Shown piece after piece: positions 51,487-60,361 of a stretch of 64,000 nt of DNA; positions within the stretch are counted from its first letter, which is position 1, and each line of letters starts with the position of its first letter. Below the pieces are notes generated by a model. It did no database searches and was not told the DNA's origin. It saw only the letters and a list, made by a program, of their open reading frames with translations. The stretch lies in the NCBI RefSeq assembly GCF_000423605.1, contig NZ_AUIH01000002.1, forward strand, positions 186,001-250,000. Reading direction: 5' to 3'. Source of the DNA: Saccharospirillum impatiens DSM 12546 (GTDB lineage Bacteria; Pseudomonadota; Gammaproteobacteria; Pseudomonadales; Natronospirillaceae). The position numbers were made by a program, and so were the translations under genes.

Positions 51487-51987
51487 ATGACCGAGCGCAA
51501 TGACACTGGCGTGATTCGACTGAACACCCTGGATGACTTCATAGAACACACCGGAGAGCTGATCAACCAGACCAGCCGGGAGTTGACTGTGCTGAGCACC
51601 GACCTCGACCGGGACTGGCTAGGCAACGAAGCCCTCACCACCGCCTTGCGCCAGTTCGCGATCAGCAACCGGCGCAGCACGGTCCGTATCCTGATCAGTG
51701 AACCCACCCCTGTGGTTAAGGGCCGCCACGCCTGGCTCGACCTGATCAAGCGCCTGTCGCGCATTGAGATTCGGGTGATCAAACCCGAGATCCTCGACGC
51801 CGAACCGATGAAGGGCACCTTTGTACTCAGCGACCGCAGCGGCCTGGTGTATCGCAACTCAGAGACGGGCTACACTGGCTTCGCCCACTACGATGACCGC
51901 GCCACCGTGCGCCAACAACTCGACGTGTTCGAGCAATATTGGCGCTACAGTGATGAATCACCGGAATTCCGGCATTTGGCGCTGTAG
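51487..51987 (+). CDS. Conserved hypothetical protein downstream of rsgA
   Basis: A 166-residue soluble protein with GGGAG before the ATG. It has an alpha/beta pattern (TRELTVLSTDLDRDWLG, STVRILISEP, IEIRVIKPEI, GTFVLSDRSGLVYRN) reminiscent of a phospholipase-D-like half domain without an HKD motif; similar segments occur as stand-alone proteins or fused to acetyltransferases. I cannot assign a function. It is probably co-transcribed with rsgA. Confidence 0.7.
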   Translation: MTERNDTGVIRLNTLDDFIEHTGELINQTSRELTVLSTDLDRDWLGNEALTTALRQFAISNRRSTVRILISEPTPVVKGRHAWLDLIKRLSRIEIRVIKPEILDAEPMKGTFVLSDRSGLVYRNSETGYTGFAHYDDRATVRQQLDVFEQYWRYSDESPEFRHLAL

Positions 51988-52007
51988 GTTGTCTGATGGC
52001 GTAACCG

Positions 52008-53729
52008 TCAGTTCAGTGCTTCACGACTCACCCGGTTCGAATACCGTACCGGGTTAGCCAGATGCCAGACGGACTCCTGCTCTGGCAACGGCATGACAAA
52101 CCGCTTTAGCTGAGGTGCAGCCCGGCACATATCCGGTTCGGTTCGAACCACCTCCACTTCATCGCCTTTGACCCTCAGCAACAAATGGTTTTCCTGGGTG
52201 CAGCCGGTCGAGATGACGGAAAACTCCAGGCCCTGGTCGCTGATGGTGGGGTTGAAAACGACCTCGGGTGGTTCGGATTGAAAAGGGTTCGACGAGCAGG
52301 CGGCGAGACCCAGTGTCGACATCAGAATCAACGCCAACGGCCCTTTTCTGGTTTTTCGGAACAGCACCAGTGGCAGAGCAAACAGCGCCAACCAGGGTGA
52401 CAGTGCCCCCCCGCCCGAGAATCGACTGCCTCCGGTTGCCCGCGATACCGAGGCCAGTAGTGTCACCTCAAGCAGCTCGCTGCCAGCCTGAAACTGAAAG
52501 GGCCGCCGGTAATTGCCGACATCGGACATATTGGCTTCAAACTGAACCGTACAACTGGCACCGTTCGCCAAAGAACCGACGCACCCGTTCCCTATCATAT
52601 TCAGGCCAGTGGGCAGCTGTGAGAACGAGAAACTGCCGAGGGTGATTGAGCTACCCGAGGTATTCTTGAACGTCCAGCTTCGTGAAGACGACAGCGTTTC
52701 GGATCCGGTGCCGAAATTAACGGATAAGGGGAAATCGTAGTCGTTCAGAATATTCCGGGAAGCCGCATTGATCCAGGGCCGCATTGCTGCAACGTCGGTG
52801 TATACGCCGTTAGCCGAGGCACAGGCTGCGCCCCAACTGACGATGCCAAGTTGAACACTACCGCTAAACAAAGGCCCACCACTGTCGCCCTGGCAGGAAT
52901 CTTTCCCAAGCGTTGGATTAAATGGTTCAGGGTCACCCGCACACAGCATCGTGCTATCAACATAGTTCGACCCGTACCCATCGCAGGCTGAATCGCTCTT
53001 CGCAGTTACAGCAACTTCCAGCAACTTAGCGCTAGGTATGGTTTCCACACTAGTGTCATTTGCGTTCGATATGGTATCGGTATTGCCATGCCCAATAACA
53101 GTGACCGGATTGTTAAACAGGTTATTCCATTGACTTGCTGATGCTGCAAGCCCTACTTTGTCTGTTTCGAATCCACTTCCAGCGCCTTGCCCTAAGTATA
53201 TTATCGCAACGTCATTATTGAACGACCCCGAAACATAGCGGGGATGGAGCAACATTTTCGATCTAGGGCTACTAAGTTGTATTTCACCCGAACCTTCCGG
53301 TAATGCGAGAAAGCCGGTGAAATCGTCTTCGTCAAACCCTCCAGGCGGGGAATCAAGATCGGCCGTTGTATCGCAGGTAACAGGGCTTACGTTAGTCAGT
53401 CGCTTGCAGAACTCATATTCAAGATCATCCGATTTATTACCGACTGCAATTGCAAACACAGTGCTATTACTAATGTCATCTACACAATGAGCAGCGGTCA
53501 ACACGAGGTCATTTCCAACATAAGAACCCCCGCAAACGGGGTTCCAGTGAGAGCCAGATATACCGCCCTCCCACTCATACCCCAGGAGCAACGACGTGAA
53601 AAACAGATAATCTCCAGTTGTCACCGGGTTACCATTAATAATCCGGGGCTGAATATCCTCCGCCCAAACCAAACCGCCAGCCCCAACCAGAGCCAACCAG
53701 ACCAATCCCGCTGTCACTATCCTACGCAC
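52008..53729 (-). CDS. Secreted trypsin-like protease fused to a lipoprotein-like C-terminal part
   Basis: A 573-residue protein: signal peptide (1-23); S1 protease domain (about 29-325) with His81 (TAAHC), Asp173 (NNDVAI) and Ser283 (GDSGGP); an ASH-type beta-sandwich (about 335-428); a GlyGly-CTERM-like tail (GGG 439-441, hydrophobic 445-457, basic RKTRK 458-462). Without a stop it continues into a second hydrophobic stretch with the lipobox LAAC (Cys478) and 95 more residues. The GTG start has GGGAG 7 bases upstream. The middle of the gene looks AT-richer than its neighbours. Confidence 0.8.
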   Translation of the reverse strand: MRRIVTAGLVWLALVGAGGLVWAEDIQPRIINGNPVTTGDYLFFTSLLLGYEWEGGISGSHWNPVCGGSYVGNDLVLTAAHCVDDISNSTVFAIAVGNKSDDLEYEFCKRLTNVSPVTCDTTADLDSPPGGFDEDDFTGFLALPEGSGEIQLSSPRSKMLLHPRYVSGSFNNDVAIIYLGQGAGSGFETDKVGLAASASQWNNLFNNPVTVIGHGNTDTISNANDTSVETIPSAKLLEVAVTAKSDSACDGYGSNYVDSTMLCAGDPEPFNPTLGKDSCQGDSGGPLFSGSVQLGIVSWGAACASANGVYTDVAAMRPWINAASRNILNDYDFPLSVNFGTGSETLSSSRSWTFKNTSGSSITLGSFSFSQLPTGLNMIGNGCVGSLANGASCTVQFEANMSDVGNYRRPFQFQAGSELLEVTLLASVSRATGGSRFSGGGALSPWLALFALPLVLFRKTRKGPLALILMSTLGLAACSSNPFQSEPPEVVFNPTISDQGLEFSVISTGCTQENHLLLRVKGDEVEVVRTEPDMCRAAPQLKRFVMPLPEQESVWHLANPVRYSNRVSREALN

Positions 53730-53937
53730 ATGCTTACTCCCACCAGACAATACCCCCAAGAATAATCCAAACCGGGCGCCACAGCCACGCGAATGCCCCA
53801 AAAGGCGAACTTGCCTGCAATTTGGAACACTATTTGATGCACTGATCCCTACCTGACCATGAACAGAGCGAATTATCAGGGGTTGGTAAATCGGTCTAAT
53901 CCGGATTAGCGTGTCCGTCGGTAGCCGTCTATGCTCT

Positions 53938-54103
53938 AACAGGTTGTTGAAAAAAGCTTCCTGCCTTTTTCAACACACGAGATCCAAAAGTTGCCATTTT
54001 TGCTTCTCTCACAAAATCAGTGACTTAACAGTCATTGATTTTGCCGGAACGTCCATGTTCCGATAGCAGGCCGCCGAAATTCTTCGAATCTCAACAGCCT
54101 GCT
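53938..54103. repeat. Nested hairpin repeat (AACAGGTTGTTGA / TCAACAGCCTGCT ends)
   Basis: Outer ends 53938-53950 and 54091-54103 pair with 2 mismatches. Inside are GTTGAAAAA/TTTTTCAAC (53946-53974), AAAATCA-TGAC/GTCA-TGATTTT (54013-54042) and CGGAAC-GTCCAT-GTTCCG (54045-54062). The last hairpin has the same GTCCAT hexaloop as the twin-hairpin family. The end sequence resembles a repeat common between genes in gammaproteobacteria. It fills much of the 433-bp divergent gap between the protease and the GGDEF gene. Confidence 0.7.
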
Positions 54104-54162
54104 AAGTAGCTGTGTCGTCATTTTCCCAACTGTACAGCCGCCCACAGGAACAGCAGAACGCT

Positions 54163-55107
54163 ATGAAGCAAGCCCAGTCATCACCGTCGCTCGCAGAGTT
54201 ACTGCCTGCGCTCAAGCCGTTGTTTGACGACAGCGGATCGATGGTGTTTCTTTACGATGAGAGCGATGATCTGGCCTATGCCAATGATCAGTTCTATGAA
54301 CTAACCTGCCTGGACCCCGGTTCAACGCCCACCTGGAGTGACATGATCAGAATCTGTCACCGGACCGGTCGTGGCTTATTGATTGAGGCAGACGATATTG
54401 AGACCTGGCTGTCACATGCCCGGAAACGCCGGGGCAGCGTTCCTTACCGTCAATTTGAAATCGATACCGTCGATGGTCACTGGCTGCTGATCACAGAAAC
54501 GATCATTCCGGGTTTGGGGATTCTGGGCATTGGCGTTGATATTACCCGGGCAAAAAATACGACGACCGTGTTGCAGCATGAGTACCAGCAGGCACTGGTA
54601 GAAGCCGAGACTGATGCATTGACCCAAATGGGGAACCGCCGCGCGCTCGACCGGCTGCGCCGATTGCTAACACTCAGTGGCGTAAACCGGGTTATCTCTG
54701 CGCTGATGATCGACATCGACTGGTTCAAGCCCTACAACGACAGCCTGGGGCACTTGCAGGGTGATGAGTGCCTGCGCATCATTGCCGACCTCATACGGTC
54801 CGGGTTTCGTTCGGAAGAGGCCTATCCATTGCGCATCGGCGGAGAGGAGTTTCTGATTCTGATGGTCGATGCCGACGAGCGGGCGGCCACTCAACTGGCC
54901 CGGCGCATTCTGCGGACCATCCGCAGTCGGGCCATCCCTCACCCAACCAGCCAGGTCGGCCATGTCACCCTGAGCATTGGTGTTGCGACCAGCACCGTGA
55001 CCGATGACGAGACCATATCAACGCTGCTCAATGCCGCCGACAAAGCCTTGTATGAGTCCAAAGGCTCAGGTCGTGACCGGGTGACTGTCGCTTCCAATGC
55101 GGATTAA
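54163..55107 (+). CDS. Diguanylate cyclase with N-terminal PAS-like domain
   Basis: A 314-residue soluble protein. A PAS-like sensor (about 15-135, with FLYDESDDLAYANDQFYEL) is joined to a GGDEF domain (about 155-310) whose active site reads GGEEF; the metal-binding aspartate lies in MIDIDWFKPYND. It should make c-di-GMP. No RxxD inhibitory site is obvious ahead of GGEEF. The ATG at 54163 is chosen; a GTG at 54112 is in frame but has no ribosome-binding site. Its last 4 bases overlap the facing racemase gene. Confidence 0.9.
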   Translation: MKQAQSSPSLAELLPALKPLFDDSGSMVFLYDESDDLAYANDQFYELTCLDPGSTPTWSDMIRICHRTGRGLLIEADDIETWLSHARKRRGSVPYRQFEIDTVDGHWLLITETIIPGLGILGIGVDITRAKNTTTVLQHEYQQALVEAETDALTQMGNRRALDRLRRLLTLSGVNRVISALMIDIDWFKPYNDSLGHLQGDECLRIIADLIRSGFRSEEAYPLRIGGEEFLILMVDADERAATQLARRILRTIRSRAIPHPTSQVGHVTLSIGVATSTVTDDETISTLLNAADKALYESKGSGRDRVTVASNAD

Positions 55108-55793
55108 CCGAGGGCATACACCACCGCCTGCTCAGCATGAATGTGTGTTGTGTCGAACAACGGCACCCGGGTGTCGGCTTGCTGAACCAGCAGCCCAATT
55201 TCGGTACAGCCCAGTATCACGCCCTGAGCTCCCCGTTTCGCAAGCGACTCGACCACAGCCAGGTAATCGGTTTTTGACGAGGCCCGAATAACACCCTGAC
55301 AGAGCTCTTCATAAATAACCTGATGAACCCGCTCTCGCTGCGACGCGTCTGGCGTTAACACCTCGATGCCCTGCCTTTCGAGCCGCTCCCGATAAAACGC
55401 CTGCTCCATGGTAAACCGGGTGCCGAGCAGGCCAACCCGTTCAATGCCCGCGTCGAGCAATACCCGGGCGGTTGCGTCCGCAATGTGCAGTAAGGGAATG
55501 GCAATCGACTGTTCAATCTGAGCGGCAACCTTGTGCATGGTGTTGGTGCCAATCAGCAATACGTCGGCACCAGCCGCTTCGACGGCCCGGGCCGCCGCTG
55601 ACAGTATGGTCGCCGTTTCGTCCCATTGCCCCTGGTGTTGCAGCGCTTCGATTTCGGCAAAATCGACGCTGTACACAATCACTTTTGCTGAATGCAGCCC
55701 ACCCAGTGCTGATCTGACGTTTTCGTTAAGCAGGCGGTAATAGGTCTGCGTCGACTCCCAACTCATGCCACCCAACAAGCCAATGGTTTTCAT
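55104..55793 (-). CDS. Aspartate/glutamate racemase family protein
   Basis: A 229-residue cofactor-independent racemase of the YgeA group. MKTIGLLGGMSWEST, SVDFAEIE, TNTMHKVA and the second active-site region ILGCTEIGLL are all kept. The residue just before TNTMHK is Gly, whereas I recall Cys there in E. coli YgeA; the Cys of LGCTE is present. The substrate is probably an acidic amino acid. GGAGG before the ATG at 55793 sets the start. It follows the SMR pump gene by 36 bp, in one likely operon. Confidence 0.9.
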   Translation of the reverse strand: MKTIGLLGGMSWESTQTYYRLLNENVRSALGGLHSAKVIVYSVDFAEIEALQHQGQWDETATILSAAARAVEAAGADVLLIGTNTMHKVAAQIEQSIAIPLLHIADATARVLLDAGIERVGLLGTRFTMEQAFYRERLERQGIEVLTPDASQRERVHQVIYEELCQGVIRASSKTDYLAVVESLAKRGAQGVILGCTEIGLLVQQADTRVPLFDTTHIHAEQAVVYALG

Positions 55794-55829
55794 CGTCATC
55801 CTCCCTTTCCCATTCGTTGACCACAAGGT

Positions 55830-56162
55830 TCAATGGGCACCGGCTTTAGAGAATACATTGATGGTGACCACACCTAAAATGATAAACCCCATACCCAGTA
55901 TCGCCGGAAAGTCGAGCCGCTGGCCATAGAGTAGCCAGGAAGTCAGGGCGATCAGCACGATACCCATGCCCGCCCAAATGGCGTAGGCGATGCCCACCGG
56001 TATGGTTCTGAGCGTCAGTGACAGAAAGTAAATGGCCAGTACGTAGCCGACCACAACAATCAGCGACGGCCAGAGTCTGGAAAACCCCTCGCTGGATTTC
56101 ATCGCCGAGGTGGCAATCACCTCGGCGATAATGGCAATGCTCAGAAACACCCAGTTTTGCAT
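55830..56162 (-). CDS. Small multidrug resistance (EmrE/Qac-type) efflux protein
   Basis: A 110-residue protein with four transmembrane helices that exports cationic compounds in exchange for protons. The essential glutamate is Glu14 in AEVIATSAMK; GIAYAIWAGMGIVL and the helix 4 dimer motif are typical. Closest in pattern to EmrE/QacE; guanidinium- or polyamine-specific relatives cannot be excluded. GGAGG lies before the ATG. Confidence 0.93.
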   Translation of the reverse strand: MQNWVFLSIAIIAEVIATSAMKSSEGFSRLWPSLIVVVGYVLAIYFLSLTLRTIPVGIAYAIWAGMGIVLIALTSWLLYGQRLDFPAILGMGFIILGVVTINVFSKAGAH

Positions 56163-56210
56163 ACGGACCTCCGGTCAGTGAGCGGGCGATGGTAACCACT
56201 TACGCCGGTA

Positions 56211-56231
56211 AGAAACAGACTTGCAGGTCTG
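56211..56231 (-). terminator. Possible weak terminator after the sulfur module
   Basis: On the minus strand CAGAC (56227-56231) pairs with GTCTG (56216-56220), followed by TTTCTT. It lies between the small Cys-rich gene and the SMR gene. The stem is only 5 bp. Confidence 0.35.
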
Positions 56232-56295
56232 GCCAACTTCTGCGCACCATCCGCCTGCCAAAGTGCCACCTCAGGGATTCAGGACCACCGTGGCG

Positions 56296-56490
56296 TTATT
56301 CCTTGCGCGCGGAAGGACAAGGTGCCCCGCAGGGTGCGCAGGCGCCCAGGTCACGTTGCATCAAGGTCGTTTGGCCCCCCTGCCCCATATTGAAGGCAAA
56401 CGTCGGGCTGCGCAGATGATCCGCCATGACAGCCACCAGAATCGCGATCATGATCACCACAACACGCCAGCGTTTATACATCTGTTCCAT
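56296..56490 (-). CDS. Small membrane-anchored Cys-rich protein in the sulfur module
   Basis: A 64-residue protein. Residues about 9-22 form a hydrophobic anchor or signal (VVVIMIAILVAVMA); the C-terminal end carries CAPCGAPC, three cysteines with one CXXC. AAGGAGG overlaps the stop codon of the YeeE gene and lies 6 bases before the ATG, so it is translationally coupled. I know no family for it. Its place suggests a periplasmic or membrane-edge partner in handling reduced sulfur. Confidence 0.65.
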   Translation of the reverse strand: MEQMYKRWRVVVIMIAILVAVMADHLRSPTFAFNMGQGGQTTLMQRDLGACAPCGAPCPSARKE

Positions 56491-56501
56491 GACGTGCCTC
56501 C

Positions 56502-57716
56502 TTAGTTACCCAAGCCAAAATGCGGTCGAGCCTTGATGCCCAGTAACGAACCGACAAAGGCCGATGCAAACCAGATCCAGCCGTGAACGCTGGCCGAGGC
56601 AATGCCCGAAAACATAGCGCCAATGTTGCAGCCAAAGCCCAGTCGCGCGCCGTAGCCCATCAAGCTACCGCCAATGACGGCCGCCAGTACCGAGCGCCAC
56701 ACCAAAGGGTTCTGACTGCCCGCGTTGTACTTGTTGGCCATTCCGGCCGCCAGCATGGCACCCAGCAGCAACCCGAAGTTCATTACCGAGGGGACATTAA
56801 CCAGCAAAGAATCACGCAGGGCCAGGGCGCCATAATCCCAGGTCCAGAATTCAACCTGGGTCATGTCGAAGCCGATGAACTGAGCGATTTTGGCGCCCCA
56901 GAGCGCAAAGGCGAAGGTCACTCCCCAGGGTGTGCCACTCAGAATCACGGTCAGCAAATTACCCACGGCCAGCACAACCGCTGCCCACAGAAACGGCCAG
57001 CGCCCGGTCAGCAGGGTACGAACAACCGATACCGACCGGTCACGCTCCAGCAAACCGTGGCTGGTTTTGCCAGTCATCCGTTTTTCGCGACGTCCAATCA
57101 GCCACCACAAGCCAGCCAGCACAGCCCACTGGAGTGCTATGGCGCCCCAGGGCCCCAAACTGGCGGCGAGTTGAATCGGGTCGGTTCCGGGTGCATCCAG
57201 CCAGAACGGAAGGTGCAAGGTGCCAATAACAGACCCAAAAATGAAAAACACCAGGGTCAACACCATGCGCAGGTTGCCGGCACCGACTGTGAACAAGGTG
57301 CCTGACCCGCAGCCACCGCCCAGTTGCATGCCAAACCCGAATAGGAACGACCCGACAACCAGTGATACGCCTACCGGGGCAATGGTACCGGCCGTGCCTT
57401 CAATACCACCGGACACAACCGGCACAATCAGCAAACAGGCAAGCCCGAGTAAGAACAGCTGAGCTCTGAGGCCGGTTCCGTTACCGCTGACCACCCAGTT
57501 TCGCCAGCCAGCCGTAAATCCGAAGGCACCGTGATACAGGGCGATGCCAAGCAAGGCACCGACGAAAAACAAGCCGACCAGGAACGGAGCGGTTTCCAGC
57601 CAGATCAGACTGGCGAGCAACGCCATTCCGAGCAGAGAAACCGACACGATAAACCGGTCAATTTTCGGAAACTTACCCGCGGGCTCCGCGGTTACCTGTG
57701 CAGTGGATACAGTCAT
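56502..57716 (-). CDS. YeeE/YedE family sulfur (thiosulfate) transporter
   Basis: A 404-residue inner-membrane protein with about ten transmembrane helices and two sulphur-transport repeats. Conserved cysteines are in GGGCGSGT (Cys136) and GFGCNIGAMFSGIAS near the C-terminus; TsuA homologues pass thiosulfate along such cysteines. Located between a periplasmic rhodanese gene and a tiny Cys-rich gene on the same strand. GAGGA precedes the ATG. Confidence 0.92.
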   Translation of the reverse strand: MTVSTAQVTAEPAGKFPKIDRFIVSVSLLGMALLASLIWLETAPFLVGLFFVGALLGIALYHGAFGFTAGWRNWVVSGNGTGLRAQLFLLGLACLLIVPVVSGGIEGTAGTIAPVGVSLVVGSFLFGFGMQLGGGCGSGTLFTVGAGNLRMVLTLVFFIFGSVIGTLHLPFWLDAPGTDPIQLAASLGPWGAIALQWAVLAGLWWLIGRREKRMTGKTSHGLLERDRSVSVVRTLLTGRWPFLWAAVVLAVGNLLTVILSGTPWGVTFAFALWGAKIAQFIGFDMTQVEFWTWDYGALALRDSLLVNVPSVMNFGLLLGAMLAAGMANKYNAGSQNPLVWRSVLAAVIGGSLMGYGARLGFGCNIGAMFSGIASASVHGWIWFASAFVGSLLGIKARPHFGLGN

Positions 57717-57822
57717 ACGGCGACGTCCTCAGACTCCGGGTGATAATGGAAAGTAACGACGCAAAAACAGCGCCCTGTGGCGCTGCTTCTGAACGTGTTG
57801 ATACAAAGCTTGTCAGCCGACT

Positions 57823-58758
57823 TCAGCCGCCAAAGATGCCCAGCAGTCTACCCAAGCCACGCTTCTCAGTCTGTACCGGACGATCGGGATCCTGCGTCCA
57901 GGCTGTCATGGAACCGTCGTACATGGCGACGTTCGGCAGGCCGGCAATTTCTGACAGCGCAAACCAGTCGGTGGCAGCCCAGTGACCCGTATTGCAAAAG
58001 GTCACCGTGCGGCCCGCATCCAGTTTCAGGGTGGCGTCTTCGGCCAGTTGGCGTACACGATCCTGAGTCAGGAAGTAGGCGACACCGTCGCTGGTGTCCA
58101 GCAAGGTGGCTTCCTGCAGGTTGATTGAACCGGGCAAGGTGCCTCCCACACGCGCTGAGCCAGACTTCGTCTGACCGGTGTAGAAATCAGAGGGGCGAGC
58201 ATCAACAAACTGAACGTCTGCGCTGTTCAGGTTCGCGACAACATCTTCGGTGGTCGCCAGATACTGAGACTGGAAATTCACCTCAAACTCAGCTGGCGCA
58301 GGGCTGACCGGTGCGCTGGTCACCTCGTAGCCTTGCTGTACCCAGCCTTTATAGCCGCCGTTCAGAATGCTGACGCTGTCGTGCCCCAGCACTTTAAACG
58401 TCCAGTAAACACGGGCAGCACCGCCAAAATCGGATGAGTTCTCACCCGGCGGTACGATGACAACATGGTCATCGTTGTCGATGCCCAGGTTACCAATCAT
58501 CTGTGCGAGTACCGTCAACTCGGGCAAATTGCCGGTTACGCCCTCGCGCTCTGACCGCCAGTCGCCATAGGTCTGAAATACGGAGCCCGGCACATGGGCA
58601 TCGGCAAATGCATCGGCTGAACGGATGTCCAGCACCGTAACGGCACTGTTGTTGAGTTCAGTCTTCAGCCAGTCGGCACTGACCAGCGGGGTCGATGCAA
58701 TCGCCAGGCCTGAGGCCAGCGATAACGCAGCAGACGCGAGTACGGAACGTAAAACCAT
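57823..58758 (-). CDS. Periplasmic double-rhodanese sulfurtransferase
   Basis: A 311-residue protein with a signal peptide (1-22) and two rhodanese domains (about 30-145 and 165-295). The active cysteine is Cys255 in FCNTGHWA in the second domain; the first domain lacks one (PPGENSS in that loop). It should make or use thiosulfate or persulfide in the periplasm and, with the YeeE transporter downstream, forms a sulfur-uptake unit. The start at 58758 has AGGAGAG upstream; the longer frame runs into the ridA terminator. Confidence 0.92.
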   Translation of the reverse strand: MVLRSVLASAALSLASGLAIASTPLVSADWLKTELNNSAVTVLDIRSADAFADAHVPGSVFQTYGDWRSEREGVTGNLPELTVLAQMIGNLGIDNDDHVVIVPPGENSSDFGGAARVYWTFKVLGHDSVSILNGGYKGWVQQGYEVTSAPVSPAPAEFEVNFQSQYLATTEDVVANLNSADVQFVDARPSDFYTGQTKSGSARVGGTLPGSINLQEATLLDTSDGVAYFLTQDRVRQLAEDATLKLDAGRTVTFCNTGHWAATDWFALSEIAGLPNVAMYDGSMTAWTQDPDRPVQTEKRGLGRLLGIFGG

Positions 58759-58824
58759 GATCTCTCTCCTGTAGGGAATGCGGTAATGACCCGGAGAGTG
58801 TAATAAGTCGTTCTTAAAACAATA

Positions 58825-58853
58825 AATACAGTTTTCTTGTCTGTTTATATCAA
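58825..58853 (-). promoter_or_regulatory. Predicted promoter of the sulfur module
   Basis: On the minus strand TTGATA (58848-58853) and TGTATT (58825-58830) are 17 bp apart, about 67 bases before the rhodanese start, just after the ridA terminator. The region is AT-rich. Confidence 0.4.
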
Positions 58854-58854
58854 A

Positions 58855-58890
58855 AAGAAATAACGCCCTGCGGCACAAGGCCCGCAGGGC
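58855..58890 (-). terminator. Intrinsic terminator of the ABC-aphA-ridA operon
   Basis: On the minus strand GCCCTGCGG and CCGCAGGGC (58882-58890 with 58865-58873) form a 9-bp perfect stem with an 8-base loop, followed by a T-rich tract. It starts 15 bases after the ridA stop. Confidence 0.75.
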
Positions 58891-58905
58891 CGGAACCGGG
58901 CCAGG

Positions 58906-59259
58906 TTAGGCCGGCAGGGCGGCAATAACCATGACTTCCACTTTCCATTCTGGCTTGGCCAGGTTGCCCGTGACGCAGGCGCGCGCCGGTGTGCGACCCG
59001 GCACCACCCAGGCATCCCAGGCGGCGTTCATCTCACTGAATTCCGCCATGTCGGTGACCCAGATTGTCGCGGACAGAATGTGAGTTTTGTCGGTACCCGC
59101 CTTGGCGAGCATCTGATCAATGCCTTGCAAAATCTGTTCGGTTTGTCCGCGCATGCCAGCGCTGGCATCGGGGGCCACCTGGCCGGCGAGGTAGACTGTA
59201 TTGCCGTGTACCACGGCCTGACTCATACGTTGATTGCTGTCGATGTAACGATCGCTCAT
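58906..59259 (-). CDS. RidA family protein
   Basis: A 117-residue YjgF/YER057c/UK114 homotrimer-type protein that hydrolyses reactive enamine/imine intermediates. The conserved arginine in RTPARACV and the N-terminal SQAVVHGNTVYLAGQVA are visible. It resembles the RidA-like subfamilies rather than canonical RidA. As last gene of the importer/deacetylase operon (54 bp after the deacetylase) it may clear an imine formed from the imported amine. Start at 59259 by family length. Confidence 0.9.
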   Translation of the reverse strand: MSDRYIDSNQRMSQAVVHGNTVYLAGQVAPDASAGMRGQTEQILQGIDQMLAKAGTDKTHILSATIWVTDMAEFSEMNAAWDAWVVPGRTPARACVTGNLAKPEWKVEVMVIAALPA

Positions 59260-59313
59260 AAAATGCACTCTGTTGGTTGGAAAATCTATTGGTTGAGAAA
59301 AAACCAACGGAGG

Positions 59314-60351
59314 TTAACCCCGTCGGAAGCCCTGTAAAAAAGCAGCCAGATTATCACCGAGACTGTCGGTAGGGTAGCCGCCCTCCTGGACAATCACCTT
59401 GGGTCCTTTTACCTGAGCCAGCCGCTGGCCGATGCGGTAAAAGTCTTCGGTTTCCAGGGTCATGCCGGCCAACGGGTCGTCTTTGTGCGCGTCCAGCCCC
59501 AGCGCGATCACAATGGCCTGTGGCTTGAACTGTGCCAGCGCGGACAACAACCGCGACAGAGCCTGCAGAAAGGCAATGCCATTGGCGCCGAGCGGCAGCG
59601 GCACATTGCAGTTATAGCCCAGACCGCTGTCTGCGCCGACTTCGTCGACTGCACCCCAGTAAAAGGGGTAAAAATCGGCCGGATCAACATGAACAGACCC
59701 GGTCCAGACATCGCTGCGCTGCCAGAAAATATCCTGGGTCCCGTTGCCGTGGTGAAGATCGACATCCACAATCGCTACACGATCATACTTTTCTCGCAAG
59801 ACCGTTGCCGCCAGTGCGCAATTGTTCACAAAACAAAACCCTCCTGCCCGCTCTGGCCCGGCATGATGCCCGGGCGGTCGGCACAGGGCGTAAGTCGCCT
59901 CTTCGCCCTCAAGCACCGCATCGGCCGCGGCCTGGGCTGTGGTGGCACTGGCGATAATGCCCCGGTAGCTGCCTGCGTCCATGGGGCACGCCATGTCGTG
60001 CATGTGCCAGCCGGCCTGTCCAATGACATGCCGCGGGTAATACCGAGCGTGCCCACACGGGTGGACATTGGGCGCTACCACGTCCGCTGCCGCTGGCAAA
60101 GCTCGCCAGCGTTCGACCACATTCTCAAGAAACTCGAGATAGCGCGGGGTATGAATTTGATTGAGCCTGCTAAGCAAGACGGCATCGCTGACAAGTGGCG
60201 GCAAGATTTCCAGGCTTGCACCTGCGGCACTAATGGCGTCTTTCAGTCGCTCGGCTCGCACCGGTTGTTCTGGCGAAGGAGCCGGCTGGCCACGCAGGAA
60301 AAAGTGTTTGGGCGCGTGATCATTCTGCGCCTCGTGATAGAAACATTTCAC
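59314..60351 (-). CDS. Acetylpolyamine amidohydrolase / class II histone-deacetylase family
   Basis: A 345-residue zinc hydrolase that removes acetyl groups from small amines such as acetylputrescine or acetylcadaverine. The catalytic pair His162-His163 is in RPPGHHAGP; zinc ligands Asp198, His200 (DVDLHHGNG) and Asp287 (GLDAHKDDP); catalytic Tyr326 in QEGGYPT. Length and spacing match the bacterial acetylpolyamine enzyme. The GTG start at 60351 has AGGAGG, which overlaps the stop of the ATPase gene, so the genes are coupled. Confidence 0.93.
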   Translation of the reverse strand: MKCFYHEAQNDHAPKHFFLRGQPAPSPEQPVRAERLKDAISAAGASLEILPPLVSDAVLLSRLNQIHTPRYLEFLENVVERWRALPAAADVVAPNVHPCGHARYYPRHVIGQAGWHMHDMACPMDAGSYRGIIASATTAQAAADAVLEGEEATYALCRPPGHHAGPERAGGFCFVNNCALAATVLREKYDRVAIVDVDLHHGNGTQDIFWQRSDVWTGSVHVDPADFYPFYWGAVDEVGADSGLGYNCNVPLPLGANGIAFLQALSRLLSALAQFKPQAIVIALGLDAHKDDPLAGMTLETEDFYRIGQRLAQVKGPKVIVQEGGYPTDSLGDNLAAFLQGFRRG

Positions 60352-60361
60352 AGAGCGCCTC

